In this document: piece by piece, positions 10,084-19,865 of the stretch
Layout of the letters: the number at the start of each line of letters is the position of its first letter
Numbering within the stretch: position 1 is the first letter of the stretch
Origin: Paenibacillus sp. FSL W8-0186
GTDB taxonomy: Bacteria > Bacillota > Bacilli > Paenibacillales > Paenibacillaceae
Reading direction: 5' to 3'
Length of the DNA: 64,000 bases
Assembly (NCBI RefSeq): GCF_037969765.1
Contig: NZ_CP150207.1
Location: forward strand, 3,465,001 to 3,529,000
Program-made: the position numbers and the translations under genes
Notes under the pieces: generated by a model
Database searches by the model: none
Told to the model about the DNA's origin: nothing
The model's input: the letters and a program-made list of their open reading frames with translations, nothing else

Positions 10084-12699
10084 TTACTCTTCAAAGCGTC
10101 CGTAGAATGCGTCGCGGTATACTTCCGCAAGCTCGCTGACCAAAGGCAGCTTCGGATTCGCCGTCGTACATTGGTCCTCGAAAGCACGGTCAGCCAAGTA
10201 ATCCACGCGCGCTTCGAAGTCCTTCGCATCGAAGCCTAGCTCCTGGAAGCTCGCCGGAATGCCAAGCTTCTTGTTCAGCTCGCGGATCGCGTTGATGAGG
10301 CTCTTGACGCCTTCTTCCGTCGTACGGGCAGGCAGTCCCAGGATGCGGGCGATTTCCGCATAGCGCTCGTCAGCCACAAAGTGTTTGTATTTAGGCCATG
10401 CTGCGAATTTCGTAGGCTTTTTCGCGTTGTAGCGAATCACGTGCGGCATCAGAATCGCGTTGGTACGGCCATGTGCAGTATGGTATTGACCGCCCCATTT
10501 ATGCGCCAGGCTGTGGTTGATGCCCAGGAACGCATTGGCAAAGGCCATACCTGCCAGCGTCGAAGCATTATGCATTTTCTCGCGGGCCAGCTTGTCGCCG
10601 GTCAACGCCGATTGCTCCAGGTACTGGAATACGAGCTGGATGGCTTTGATAGCAAGACCGTCCGTATAATCATTCGCCATGACCGATACGTAAGCTTCAA
10701 TCGCATGCGTCAGAACGTCCATGCCCGTGTCGGCTACAGCCACTTTCGGCAAGCTGTATACGAATTCAGGATCAATGATAGCCACGTCTGGGGTCAGCTC
10801 ATAATCAGCAAGCGGATATTTCGTATTGCCGTTGATTTTATCCGTAATAACTGCGAACGAAGTCACTTCCGAACCTGTACCCGAAGTTGTAGGAATCGCT
10901 ACGAATTTGGCTTTTTGGCCGAGACGCGGGTATTTGTAGATTCGTTTGCGGATATCCATAAATTTTTGCTTCAGGTTATGGAAGTCCGTATCCGGATATT
11001 CATAGAACAGCCACATTCCTTTTGCAGCGTCCATCGGCGAACCGCCGCCGAGTGCGATGATGCAGTCCGGCTGGAATTTAGCCATCAGCTCGGTTCCCCG
11101 TTCCACCGTCGTTGTCGATGGATCCGGCTCAACATCCGAGAACACTTCGATGGCAACTGGAGTTTGGCGCTGACGCAAATAATGCTCGACTCTTTCTACA
11201 TATCCGAGTTTGACCATCATCGGGTCGGTTACGATCAGCACACGGCTGATGTCCGGCATTTTGGCCAGATATTGCGTCGAATTTTTCTCGAAATAGATTT
11301 TGCTTGGAACCTTGAACCACTGCATATTCACGGTACGACGATTCACCCTTTTCACGTTGATCAAATTGACAGCCGTAACGTTCGACGAAGTCGAGTTGCG
11401 TCCGTAAGATCCGCAGCCCAGCGTAAGCGACGGCAGGTTCGTATTATAGATGTCCCCGATTCCGCCCTGCGAAGACGGCTGGTTAACCAGGATCCGGCAT
11501 GTTGGCATGCGGTCCGAAAATTTTTGTATGATGTCTTCATTGTTCGAATGGATAACCGACGAGTGCCCCATGCCTCCGAATTGCACAACTTCCAGCGCAC
11601 GATCGATGCCTTGTTCGGCTGTTTTCACTTTGTAGCAGGCGAGCACGGGGCTCAATTTCTCGGCAGACAGCGGGAATTTAGGACCTACGCCTTCGATCTC
11701 GGCTACCAGGATTTTTGTTCCTGCGGGCACTTCAATGCCGCACAGTTCGGCGATCTTCGTAGCAGGCTGACCCACAATCGTCGGGTTCACTGCGCATTTA
11801 TCCGCAATGATCGCGCCGGCCGTTAATTTGGCAGCTTCCTCTTTGTTAACGAAATAGCAGCCGTTCGCAATCATTTTTTTCTTCACTTGGTCGAAGATCG
11901 GTTCTTCGATAATGACCGCTTGCTCGGAAGCACAGATCATGCCGTTGTCAAAGGTCTTGGATAAAATAAGGTCGTTGACCGCTTGATCCAGATCAGCGCT
12001 TTTCTCAATGAAGCAAGGTACGTTGCCAGGACCAACGCCCAGCGCCGGTTTGCCGCAGCTGTACGCCGCTTTAACCATCGCGGAGCCGCCGGTAGCCAGA
12101 ATGCAGGCTACGTCAGGGTGATTCATCAATGCATTCGTACGGTCCATGGACGGATCCTCGATCCATTGGATACAGTCTGCTGGCGCGCCATGTTTGACCG
12201 CAGCTTCCAGCAAAATTTTCGCGGCTTCTGCGCTGCAGCGCTGTGCAGATGGATGGAAGCCGAAGATGATCGGGTTGCGGGTCTTGATCGCGATCATCGC
12301 TTTGAAAATCGTCGTGGATGTCGGGTTGGTCACTGGGGTAATCCCCATAATAATGCCAACGGGCTCGGCGATTTTCTGGAAGCTGTCGTAAGGGTTATCC
12401 TCGATGACGCCAACTGTCTTGTCGTACTTGATGCTGTTGTGGATGTACTCTGTCGCGAACATATTCTTGATGATCTTGTCTTCATATACCCCGCGGCCAG
12501 TTTCCTCTACAGCCATCTTCGCTAAATACATGTGCTTGTCGAGGCCGGCAAGCGCCATCGCCTGAACGATCTTATCAATTTGCTCTTGATCCAATTCCAT
12601 AAACGCTTCGGTCGCCTTTTTCGCTTTGTCGATCAGGGATTGGATGTAATCCTCTGCGGTAGGCTGCTGCTTCGTGGTCACATTGTTCTTTACGGCCAT
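10084..12699 (-). CDS. adhE: Bifunctional acetaldehyde-CoA/alcohol dehydrogenase
   Basis: 871 residues, normal AdhE length. Reduces acetyl-CoA to acetaldehyde and then ethanol with two NADH. The N-terminal aldehyde dehydrogenase domain (about 20-440) has catalytic C256 in GMICASEQ; the C-terminal iron-dependent alcohol dehydrogenase domain (about 460-870) shows [22 protein letters not shown] and the iron ligand histidines in [16 protein letters not shown] at 12699 is chosen because AGGAGG is 9 nt upstream; the ATG at 12708 abuts that site. Two Fnr boxes lie 65-170 nt upstream, so anaerobic induction is expected. Confidence 0.97.
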   Translation of the reverse strand: MAVKNNVTTKQQPTAEDYIQSLIDKAKKATEAFMELDQEQIDKIVQAMALAGLDKHMYLAKMAVEETGRGVYEDKIIKNMFATEYIHNSIKYDKTVGVIEDNPYDSFQKIAEPVGIIMGITPVTNPTSTTIFKAMIAIKTRNPIIFGFHPSAQRCSAEAAKILLEAAVKHGAPADCIQWIEDPSMDRTNALMNHPDVACILATGGSAMVKAAYSCGKPALGVGPGNVPCFIEKSADLDQAVNDLILSKTFDNGMICASEQAVIIEEPIFDQVKKKMIANGCYFVNKEEAAKLTAGAIIADKCAVNPTIVGQPATKIAELCGIEVPAGTKILVAEIEGVGPKFPLSAEKLSPVLACYKVKTAEQGIDRALEVVQFGGMGHSSVIHSNNEDIIQKFSDRMPTCRILVNQPSSQGGIGDIYNTNLPSLTLGCGSYGRNSTSSNVTAVNLINVKRVNRRTVNMQWFKVPSKIYFEKNSTQYLAKMPDISRVLIVTDPMMVKLGYVERVEHYLRQRQTPVAIEVFSDVEPDPSTTTVERGTELMAKFQPDCIIALGGGSPMDAAKGMWLFYEYPDTDFHNLKQKFMDIRKRIYKYPRLGQKAKFVAIPTTSGTGSEVTSFAVITDKINGNTKYPLADYELTPDVAIIDPEFVYSLPKVAVADTGMDVLTHAIEAYVSVMANDYTDGLAIKAIQLVFQYLEQSALTGDKLAREKMHNASTLAGMAFANAFLGINHSLAHKWGGQYHTAHGRTNAILMPHVIRYNAKKPTKFAAWPKYKHFVADERYAEIARILGLPARTTEEGVKSLINAIRELNKKLGIPASFQELGFDAKDFEARVDYLADRAFEDQCTTANPKLPLVSELAEVYRDAFYGRFEE

Positions 12700-12763
12700 T
12701 TCTCTCATCCTCCTAATTTCATATGGACCAACCAGGGAAGTCTCTCTAGGGTGCGTTGCCTAT

Positions 12764-12779
12764 TGTGAATATTTTCACT
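12764..12779. promoter_or_regulatory. Fnr box proximal to adhE
   Basis: TGTGAATATTTTCACT matches TGTGA-N6-TCACA at 9 of 10 fixed positions, 65 nt before the adhE start. Confidence 0.72.
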
Positions 12780-12853
12780 TTCTGGCTTATCCATCGGAAG
12801 CTTTAGCTTCTCTTTTGTTACCTCGATCATATCACAGGATTTTGGGTTTGTAT

Positions 12854-12869
12854 AGTGAATATTTTCACA
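12854..12869. promoter_or_regulatory. Fnr box distal to adhE
   Basis: AGTGAATATTTTCACA matches the Fnr consensus at 9 of 10 fixed positions. It shares its spacer with the proximal box and lies 90 nt from it, so the two sites are near helical phase. Confidence 0.7.
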
Positions 12870-12993
12870 AACTTTAAAGAAATGAAAGTTTTCATCTCTA
12901 TAGTTTGTTTTTCATTCCGTACTTTCAACGATGGTTCATGAATTTAATTTCATAGACCGCCCTGTTCTGCAATGAGTTTTTAGACGCGTAGAT

Positions 12994-13009
12994 AGTGAAA
13001 ATAGTCACA
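12994..13009. promoter_or_regulatory. Fnr box upstream of fnr (autoregulation)
   Basis: AGTGAAAATAGTCACA, 9 of 10 fixed positions, 124 nt before the fnr ATG. Together with 12764 and 12854 it fills the 430-nt divergent adhE-fnr region, which otherwise holds only AT-rich promoter sequence. Confidence 0.68.
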
Positions 13010-13132
13010 ATGTTAGAATTTAGACACTTTTGCGGCCTTGCAAGCCGCCCCAAAGCTTGAAGTTCGGTATATAATTAATTTAAATTCATTTAAAATTTTC
13101 AGAAAAATTTGGAGCATGAGGGGGATTTAAAA

Positions 13133-13849
13133 ATGACTCAATTCGCAACGGCAACCCCGCCCCGTGGGAATACGAGCTGCTTTACGGAGCAGAACTTCAA
13201 CCGGCTTCTCGTAACCATGAAAGACAAGACGTATCCGGAAGGAACTCATCTGTTCTGGGAAGGAGACTTCTCCGACAAGCTGTTCTTCGTTAAGCGAGGG
13301 CGCATTAAATTGACCAAATCCACGGACGAAGGCAAGGAGCTTATTCTATATATGTACGGGCGCGGAGACATGGTTGGCCAGGCCGATCCCTTCTTCAGCT
13401 CGAAGCACAGCTTTACCGCCGAAGTCATCGAGGACAGTGAAATCGGCATTATTGAACAAAAAGATCTCGAAATCATGATCTGCCAGCATTGCGACTTTGC
13501 CATTGACTTCATGAAATGGATGGGCATCCATCACCGTCTGACGCAGACCAAGTTCCGCGACTTGATGATGTACGGCAAGCCGGGAGCGCTTTGCTCCACC
13601 CTGATCCGTCTCAGCAATACCTATGGCGAGAAGCAAGGCGACAATATTCTGATCAACAAGAAAATTACGCATACGGATCTATCCAACATGATCGGCGCGA
13701 CCCGCGAGAGCGTCAACCGGATGCTCAGCGACTTGCGCAAGAAGGATGCGCTGGAATATGTGAACGGCATGATCCTTATTAAAGACCTTGTCATGCTGCA
13801 GGACATTTGCCACTGTGAGCTATGCCCCAACGAAATATGCCGGATTTAA
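13133..13849 (+). CDS. fnr: Oxygen-sensing Crp/Fnr regulator with C-terminal Fe-S cysteines
   Basis: 238 residues: cyclic-nucleotide-like sensor domain about 20-140, dimerisation helix, winged helix near 175-215 with recognition helix IGATRESVNRMLSDL. The C-terminus ICHCELCPNEICRI has C226, C228, C231 and C236, the layout of Bacillus-type Fnr where the [4Fe-4S] cluster is at the C-terminus, not the N-terminus as in E. coli. ATG at 13133 follows GAGGGGGA; the upstream TTG at 13109 is not needed. Divergent from adhE and next to pflBA, it is the likely controller of the boxes listed here, including its own. Confidence 0.93.
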   Translation: MTQFATATPPRGNTSCFTEQNFNRLLVTMKDKTYPEGTHLFWEGDFSDKLFFVKRGRIKLTKSTDEGKELILYMYGRGDMVGQADPFFSSKHSFTAEVIEDSEIGIIEQKDLEIMICQHCDFAIDFMKWMGIHHRLTQTKFRDLMMYGKPGALCSTLIRLSNTYGEKQGDNILINKKITHTDLSNMIGATRESVNRMLSDLRKKDALEYVNGMILIKDLVMLQDICHCELCPNEICRI

Positions 13850-13869
13850 TGATGGCAAGACGCAAGGAA

Positions 13870-13911
13870 GCAACCTCATCTCGAGCCGGGAGGAGGTTGC
13901 TTTTCATTTTG
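13870..13911. terminator. Terminator between fnr and the response regulator
   Basis: GCAACCTC ... GAGGTTGC followed by TTTTCATTTT on the plus strand, 20 nt after the fnr stop. The same hairpin read on the minus strand lies after the response regulator stop and may serve both. Confidence 0.78.
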
Positions 13912-13934
13912 CCGCAAGGCTGTTCCTGCGAGAC

Positions 13935-15578
13935 TTATATTTGCTGCTTGTTGGAATCCGCACCCGCATTCTCCGGCACATTACCGCTCCCTCGCGCCTC
14001 TTCCTGTTCCCGGTACTCGGTCGGAGTTACGCCGGTATAGCGCTGGAATACCTTGGAGAAATAACGCCTGTCGCTATAGCCGACCAGGGCGCCGATTTCG
14101 GTTACGCTGCGGGAAGTCAACCTTAGCATCGTCTTGGCAAGCTCCATGCGCTGTTTTCGCAAATGTTCAACGAACGTCTCCCCGTAATGGTTCTTAAACA
14201 GATGACTGAAATAGCTAGAACTGATATTCAGGTGATTCGCAATGTCGTCGACCCCAATGTCCGTACTCAAATTGCGCTGAATATATTCTCCGGCCGAAAT
14301 CATCAGCAGCTCGCTGGATTTCTTATTGATCTCAAGCTCCCTGATGTGGCTCTCCAGCTCCGAAATCACGTTCAGCAAATCCTTCACGTTCTGGCTGTGC
14401 TGCAAATGCTGCCACATCTTCCCCTCTTCCCGGGAGTTCATGAAATCAAGCTCGCGCATTTCCCGGAGCAGATGAATAATGCTATATTGCAAAAATTTCT
14501 CGATTCCCAGCGCCGAACGCTCGGAAATATGCGGCAAATTGGCCTTCAACTGACCAAGCCCCTGCTCGACCTTCGATTTGTCGTACATTTTCAGACCTGA
14601 AGTGATTTCCTCAACAAGCTGCCATTCCGACACCGCAGCCGCATCGCGCGCCAGCGCGTCCTCCGTCATAGGGAGCAGCTGTTCATGGCCCGCTTGCAGC
14701 ATCAAGCCGCGCTGCAGCTTCATGTACGTCTGGGACAGTCCCCCGATCTCCAGGAGCCCCTGCTCCCAAGCCAGACTGACCGTTAGCTTGATATGGTCCT
14801 TGACCGCCCGCTGGATTTCCCGGGCCCACTCCTGCATCTGCGGTGAACTAGCAGCATTGCCCGAACGCTCGAATTGCAGCAGGACGCACCACTCCCCCTG
14901 GCGCATTTGGACCACTGTATAATGAGGCTTCTGGCCCGGGATCGCCTCCTGCAGCACATTGCGCACCGCAAAATTCCACAGCTTGCGCTCCTGTTCCGTC
15001 CAGGACACAGTACGCTGCGCATAATCGTCCAAGTCTACCAGGAACAGAGCGTATTGAAGCTCCCGTCCCTGCTCCTCCTCCAAACCCCATCGGGGCACGT
15101 CAGCCGCAAAGCCCATCAGCACGTCGAACATCATTTTCTCATTCGCGAGTCCGATCATCCTTTGCAGCTGCCGCTCCGCACAGCGCTTCTCCGACCGGCG
15201 GGAGCGGACTTCATCCGCAAGCTTGCCAATCGCCGCTTCCAGTTCTGTATAATTGATCGGCTTCAGAATATAGTCCTTCACTCCGTGCTGCAGCGCAAGC
15301 CGGGCATATTCGAACTCCTGATACCCGGTCAGCATAATAACCTCAGTCTCATAGCCCAGCCTGCGGATCTCCCGGAGAAATTCCAGGCCGTCCATCAGCG
15401 GCATCCGGATGTCGCACAGAATGATGTCCGGCTCGAATTCCATGACCAGCTCCAGCCCCTTGACGCCGTTGCGAGCCGTCCCGACAAGCTCGATCTGCAT
15501 TTCGTTCCAGGGAATTGCATTCTTCAAATGATTGAGTATAAGAGGCTCGTCATCAATGAGCAGCGCCTTGATATCCAC
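13935..15578 (-). CDS. YesN-type response regulator with AraC DNA-binding domain
   Basis: 547 residues. Receiver domain 1-120 with D9/D10 acidic pair and phospho-acceptor D56 (IILCDIRMP), a long middle region typical of YesN proteins, and two AraC helix-turn-helix motifs at about 435-535 (VDDIANHLNISSSYFSHLFK; TEIGALVGYSDRRYFSKVF). GTG start at 15578 with GGGGTAA upstream. Located just downstream of the two permease genes, but its kinase partner is not adjacent; the YesM kinase at 3356-5167 is the natural candidate. Likely activates the ABC transporter genes in response to sugar. Confidence 0.92.
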   Translation of the reverse strand: MDIKALLIDDEPLILNHLKNAIPWNEMQIELVGTARNGVKGLELVMEFEPDIILCDIRMPLMDGLEFLREIRRLGYETEVIMLTGYQEFEYARLALQHGVKDYILKPINYTELEAAIGKLADEVRSRRSEKRCAERQLQRMIGLANEKMMFDVLMGFAADVPRWGLEEEQGRELQYALFLVDLDDYAQRTVSWTEQERKLWNFAVRNVLQEAIPGQKPHYTVVQMRQGEWCVLLQFERSGNAASSPQMQEWAREIQRAVKDHIKLTVSLAWEQGLLEIGGLSQTYMKLQRGLMLQAGHEQLLPMTEDALARDAAAVSEWQLVEEITSGLKMYDKSKVEQGLGQLKANLPHISERSALGIEKFLQYSIIHLLREMRELDFMNSREEGKMWQHLQHSQNVKDLLNVISELESHIRELEINKKSSELLMISAGEYIQRNLSTDIGVDDIANHLNISSSYFSHLFKNHYGETFVEHLRKQRMELAKTMLRLTSRSVTEIGALVGYSDRRYFSKVFQRYTGVTPTEYREQEEARGSGNVPENAGADSNKQQI

Positions 15579-15619
15579 AGAGCATTACCCCATTTCGTCG
15601 TTACCGTTCTACTGTTAAT

Positions 15620-16450
15620 CTATCCTTTTACCCCTCCGGCCGTCAAACCTTCAATGATCTTCTCTTGCAGAATGGCATAGATTACCATGACGGGTACGAC
15701 ACTGTAGACGATTCCGGCCGACATTTGCGCATAGTTAATGCTGAATGCGTCACGGAAGCCTACCATCCCCACTGGGAGCGTCTTAAGCGAGTCCTCGGAC
15801 AGAAAGTAATTGGCAAGCAAAAATTCATTCCAGTTGCCGAGAAAATTAACGATAAAGACCGTCACAAGCGCCGGAACCGTTAGCGGCATCACCACTCGGG
15901 CAAAAATGCCGGGAGATCTAAGCCCGTCCACGACGGCAGCTTCCTCGATCTCACTGGGCAGCGATTTCATAAAAGCCGTTAAAATGACGACCGAAAACGG
16001 GATAGAATTCGCCGCATAGGGGATGAGCAGCGCCCAGTGCGTATCCAGCAGGTTCGTCGAGCGCATCAAATTATATATTGGCAGCAGCAAGGCATTTCCC
16101 GGTATGAGTATGCCTAGAATGATGATCTGATACAGCATCGGGCTAAGCTTCGTGAACCGCATCCGGGTAAGCGCGAAGGAGGCCATGGAAGCCATGATGA
16201 TCGTAGCTACCGCGGCAATGACAGCAATGTACAAGCTATTCAGAAAATAAGTGCTGATTTTCGCATTCACCCAGGCTTCCACGTAGTTCGACCACTGGAA
16301 TTCTTTCGGAAAGCCGAACGGATTTTGGGCAATCGCCAGATTGTCGGTCTTCACCGATGAGAACAGCACGAACAAGAATGGATACAATATGACCAGCAAA
16401 TAAATCATCAACAGGATATGAGCCAGGCTGCCCTTGAGTTTTTTTGTCAT
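15620..16450 (-). CDS. Carbohydrate ABC transporter permease, MalG type
   Basis: 276 residues with six predicted membrane segments and the EAA loop IEEAAVVDGLRSPGIFARVV that contacts the ATPase. ATG at 16450 overlaps the TGA of the upstream permease by one base, indicating translational coupling. No ATPase is encoded nearby, as is usual for CUT1 systems of Bacillales that share MsmX-type ATPases. Substrate presumed the same as the binding protein at 17435-18802. Confidence 0.93.
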   Translation of the reverse strand: MTKKLKGSLAHILLMIYLLVILYPFLFVLFSSVKTDNLAIAQNPFGFPKEFQWSNYVEAWVNAKISTYFLNSLYIAVIAAVATIIMASMASFALTRMRFTKLSPMLYQIIILGILIPGNALLLPIYNLMRSTNLLDTHWALLIPYAANSIPFSVVILTAFMKSLPSEIEEAAVVDGLRSPGIFARVVMPLTVPALVTVFIVNFLGNWNEFLLANYFLSEDSLKTLPVGMVGFRDAFSINYAQMSAGIVYSVVPVMVIYAILQEKIIEGLTAGGVKG

Positions 16451-17334
16451 CAATATTCGATCCTTTCCGTTCTTCTCACTACAAGGACTTGATAAAGCGC
16501 AGTAATGATAAGTGTAAAAATAAAAATCAAGACCGCGATGCTGTTCCCGTATCCGTATTTAAAGCTGGTGATGGAATGCTTCAGCATGTAGGTGGCCATC
16601 ACCTCGGTAGAGCCGGCCGGTCCGCCCTTGGTCATGACGATAATAATGTCCGCCGCTTTCATGGCTCCGGCGATCGACAGCATGATGACAACCGACACGA
16701 TCGGCATGATAAGCGGCATCGTGATCCTCATAGCCCGCTGGAAGCCTGTCGCTCCGTCAATCATCGCCGCTTCGTCCAGCTCCTTCGGAATGGATATGAT
16801 TGCAGCCAGCACCATGACGATATAGAACCCTGTCCACTGCCAGGCGTTCGTGATCAGAATGGAGATCATGGCCCAGTTCCGGTCCGACAGCCAATAAACT
16901 TTGTCGATGCCGAATAGTCCAAGCACATTGTTGAACAGCCCGATATCCGGTTCATAAATGAATCCCCACAAAATACCGATCACTGCCGTCGACATGACGG
17001 AAGGCATAAACACGGCCGTTTTATACAGCCCCTTCAGCTTCTTGACGTTTGCGATCAAAAGCGAGAATAGGATAATCAGCGGAACTTGAATAAAAACAGA
17101 AAACAAAATAAAGAAACCGTTATTTCTAACCGACACCCAAAAAGCGTTTTGGCTCATGGACTTCGTATAATTTGCTAACCCGGTGAAGTTATACGTCTTG
17201 GCAATCCCGTTCCAATCAGTGAAGCTGTAAAATGCGGCATTAATTACGGGATAAACAAAAAATAATACGATACCGACAAAGGTCGGGATCAGGAACAACG
17301 CATACATCAGCGGACTTCTCATCGCCTTATTCAT
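16450..17334 (-). CDS. Carbohydrate ABC transporter permease, MalF type
   Basis: 294 residues, six predicted membrane segments, EAA loop LDEAAMIDGATGFQRAMR. Start ATG at 17334 follows GGAGGG. Second gene of the operon, separated from the binding protein gene by 100 nt that hold a terminator-like hairpin, and coupled to the MalG-type gene by overlap. Confidence 0.93.
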   Translation of the reverse strand: MNKAMRSPLMYALFLIPTFVGIVLFFVYPVINAAFYSFTDWNGIAKTYNFTGLANYTKSMSQNAFWVSVRNNGFFILFSVFIQVPLIILFSLLIANVKKLKGLYKTAVFMPSVMSTAVIGILWGFIYEPDIGLFNNVLGLFGIDKVYWLSDRNWAMISILITNAWQWTGFYIVMVLAAIISIPKELDEAAMIDGATGFQRAMRITMPLIMPIVSVVIMLSIAGAMKAADIIIVMTKGGPAGSTEVMATYMLKHSITSFKYGYGNSIAVLIFIFTLIITALYQVLVVRRTERIEY

Positions 17335-17380
17335 AGAAAACCCTCCAGCTTCTTACTTGGTTGCAACATGGCTGTGCTGT

Positions 17381-17416
17381 GAAAAGGAGCACCACCTGGA
17401 TTAGCTGGGGTGCTCC
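17381..17416 (-). terminator. Intercistronic attenuator between binding protein and permeases
   Basis: Minus-strand GGAGCACC / GGTGCTCC hairpin followed by TTTT, in the gap between the binding protein and the MalF-type gene. Such partial terminators commonly let the binding protein be made in excess over the permeases. Confidence 0.7.
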
Positions 17417-17434
17417 ACATGTCAATATACGCTG

Positions 17435-18802
17435 TTATTGTCCGGCTGCATTCGCTTCGTCTTGTACTTTTTGCAGGGCGTCAAGCATAGCCTGCGGATC
17501 TTGAACGCCTTCGATGACGCGATGGATACCGCTGCTAAGCTCGGTGTTGACCTCAGCCTGCACCAAGGCATCGAACGCAGGCCATTTATACTCTAGTTCA
17601 TTCATGCGCAGAATGATTTCCTTAACCAGATCATTAGCCGCATTGGCCTCCAGATCTTCCTCATTCAAAATCATGGAAGGAAGCAAACCGTCCTCCTTCA
17701 GACTTTGCAATTGAACTTCATCGCTGTAAAAGACCTTAATGAATGTTTTGACCGCTTCCAGCTTCTGCGGATCTTCCGCTACCTTTGCGGAGAAGCCATA
17801 GCCGTTGTTCGAGTCAACCATCGAGCTGAAGCCGTCTCCTTCATTCAGCGGTGGCATGACGAAGAAGCCAAACTTGCTCTTGCCGTCAGCGCCCACCTCG
17901 TCGTTGAACACGGAAGAAGCCCAGGAACCGTCGTACATCATTACGGCTTCATCCGTCAGCAGCTGGTTGCGCTGGCTATTGTAGTCGATGCCAAGCTCAC
18001 CTTTCTTGAAATAACCCTTCTTCACCCATTCCTGATGCTTGCTCACGGCCTCGACCATTTTCGGATCATTCCACTTCGATTCACCGGTCTTGAATCCGGC
18101 CGTGAAATCGGCTCCGGCATAGTACGCCCACAGGTTATTCGTCGTCATGAGCGGTACCCAAGCATCCTTGGAACCTTGGGCGAAAGGAACCTTGCCGTCA
18201 GCCTTCACCTTCTCGGCAAGCGCTTCCAATTCAGCTAGCGTTTTCGGGACTTCCAGCCCTTTTGCAGCAAAGTACTCTTTATTATAGAAATAGCCTTCGA
18301 TCGATCCGCCTTTTGGCAGGCCGTATATTTTGCCATCGTATGTCCAAGGATCCAAGTTGATGAAACGGTCTCTCAAGTTCAACTCATCCAGAATTGGACC
18401 GATGTCGAGGACTAAGCCTTCTTTCGCGTATACGCCGATATCCGGGCTGCCGAAGGCATCGAAAATATCCGGAGGATTGCCTGCAGCCATTTCGCTTCTC
18501 AGCTTGTCTTTCCGGTTAACTTCGCTGTCCACACCGTCAAGCTTGATCGTCAAACCAGGAACCTGCTCTTCGATCCTCTTCTTCACGGCCTCCAAGCGAG
18601 CCAAGCGGTTTTTATTCGGTTCCCCGATTTCGATATGGCGCATTTTCAGCTCAAACGGCTCCGCTTTGCTGTTTTGCTGCGCATTTCCGCCATTGGCGCC
18701 CGTATTTACCGGCTCCACGGAATTGCTGCTTTTTCCGCAGCCCGCCACCAGAGCGCCGGCTACAAAAATCAGACTTAACATCATGATCAGACTTTTTCTC
18801 AC
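17435..18802 (-). CDS. Extracellular solute-binding lipoprotein (CUT1 ABC family)
   Basis: 455 residues, lipobox LVAGC with lipidated Cys near residue 22, then a family 1 sugar-binding fold. GTG start at 18802 preceded by GGGAGGTC. First gene of the operon binding protein, MalF, MalG, response regulator. Paralogue of 5195-6568, with conserved blocks across the whole mature protein (for example PPDIFDAFGSPDIGVYA and SIEGYFYNKEYF). Ligand unknown. Confidence 0.92.
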   Translation of the reverse strand: MRKSLIMMLSLIFVAGALVAGCGKSSNSVEPVNTGANGGNAQQNSKAEPFELKMRHIEIGEPNKNRLARLEAVKKRIEEQVPGLTIKLDGVDSEVNRKDKLRSEMAAGNPPDIFDAFGSPDIGVYAKEGLVLDIGPILDELNLRDRFINLDPWTYDGKIYGLPKGGSIEGYFYNKEYFAAKGLEVPKTLAELEALAEKVKADGKVPFAQGSKDAWVPLMTTNNLWAYYAGADFTAGFKTGESKWNDPKMVEAVSKHQEWVKKGYFKKGELGIDYNSQRNQLLTDEAVMMYDGSWASSVFNDEVGADGKSKFGFFVMPPLNEGDGFSSMVDSNNGYGFSAKVAEDPQKLEAVKTFIKVFYSDEVQLQSLKEDGLLPSMILNEEDLEANAANDLVKEIILRMNELEYKWPAFDALVQAEVNTELSSGIHRVIEGVQDPQAMLDALQKVQDEANAAGQ

Positions 18803-18951
18803 TGTTTGACCTCCCTAAATAATTGAGTAGTGTTGCTTTGCACCCTCATTATAAAATAAGGCTTCCGGCCTGTAAGGATGACAAATCCACTATTAGAGGA
18901 GATATTTCTATGGACTTCATGAACCAGCGGCTTCGCCCGTCTTCATGTAAG

Positions 18952-18996
18952 CAAAAAGACGCCCCCCAGCCGGGATCGGCTGACAGGACGTCTTAT
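18952..18996 (-). terminator. Terminator after nirC
   Basis: Minus-strand stem AAGACG..CAGCCG / CGGCTG..CGTCTT followed by TTTGC, 17 nt past the nirC stop. Confidence 0.82.
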
Positions 18997-19012
18997 TCTG
19001 CTAGCTGCTTGC

Positions 19013-19807
19013 TCATTTCGAAACATCGTTTTTCTTACGCACTGGGGAGATAAACCAATAGGCCATGCCTACAAACACAATGCCGCCTACCATATTTCCT
19101 AGCGTCACAGGAATCATATTATGCAGCCAGCCGGCGAGCGAAATCGTATCCGGATGGTTCGGGAGCAGCAGCGAGAGGCTAAGCAGGGTCATATTAGCAA
19201 CGCTGTGCTCATAGCCGCTGGCAATGAAGGCAAAGAGGCACCACCAGATGAGCACCAGCTTGGAGATGTCATCCTTGGCCCGGTTCGCCATCCACAGCGC
19301 CAGACAGACAAGCCAGTTGCACAATATCCCGCGAAAAAACAGCTCTGATATCGGGGCGGCCATCTTCTTCGCTGAAGCGGCGAAAATCAAATGTTCCGGT
19401 CCGGCGGTCTTGAATAAGCCCGAACCGACGACGAGCAGGCTTAGCGCCACTGCGCCCGCCAAATTGCCGAGAAACACAATCGCCCAGTTCTTCAGCGTGT
19501 CGCCTGGCGACGTCCGCTTAGCGAGTGTACTGATCGTAAAAAACATGTTGTTTCCCGTAAACAGCTCCGAGCCGGCAAAGACGACCAAGGTGAGGGCTAT
19601 CCCGAAGGATGCCCCCATGACGAGCGATTGAATGGGAGATTCCGCTTTGGCCAGCGGAGCGCCGAGACTAAAAATAAGGATGATCCCGAGCCCCACATAG
19701 GCACCGGCGAGCAAAGCGGATACGATATACCTCGGCAGGCTCTCCCGCATCGCATCCCTTTTCTTGACTGCCGCTTCAATAATGGCCTCAATATTTTGTG
19801 TATACAT
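19013..19807 (-). CDS. nirC: Formate/nitrite transporter family protein, probable nitrite transporter
   Basis: 264 residues, six predicted membrane segments, FNT family (conserved GAYVGLG and GNMVGG regions lining the pore). ATG at 19807 with RBS AAGGGAGAG is preferred; the longer frame from 19876 adds a charged, unconserved tail and would overlap nirD. Placement behind nirB-nirD argues for nitrite rather than formate, although pflB nearby makes formate export a second possibility. Confidence 0.85.
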   Translation of the reverse strand: MYTQNIEAIIEAAVKKRDAMRESLPRYIVSALLAGAYVGLGIILIFSLGAPLAKAESPIQSLVMGASFGIALTLVVFAGSELFTGNNMFFTISTLAKRTSPGDTLKNWAIVFLGNLAGAVALSLLVVGSGLFKTAGPEHLIFAASAKKMAAPISELFFRGILCNWLVCLALWMANRAKDDISKLVLIWWCLFAFIASGYEHSVANMTLLSLSLLLPNHPDTISLAGWLHNMIPVTLGNMVGGIVFVGMAYWFISPVRKKNDVSK

Positions 19808-19865
19808 ACCAGTTCTCTCCCTTTGCTCCCGTCTTTCATACAAGTTTGAAGACGCGACTAACTTC

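Noticed and set aside
10381..11826. 481-codon plus-strand open frame
   Set aside because: Antisense to adhE with no start signals and Arg/His/Phe-rich, shadow-like protein.
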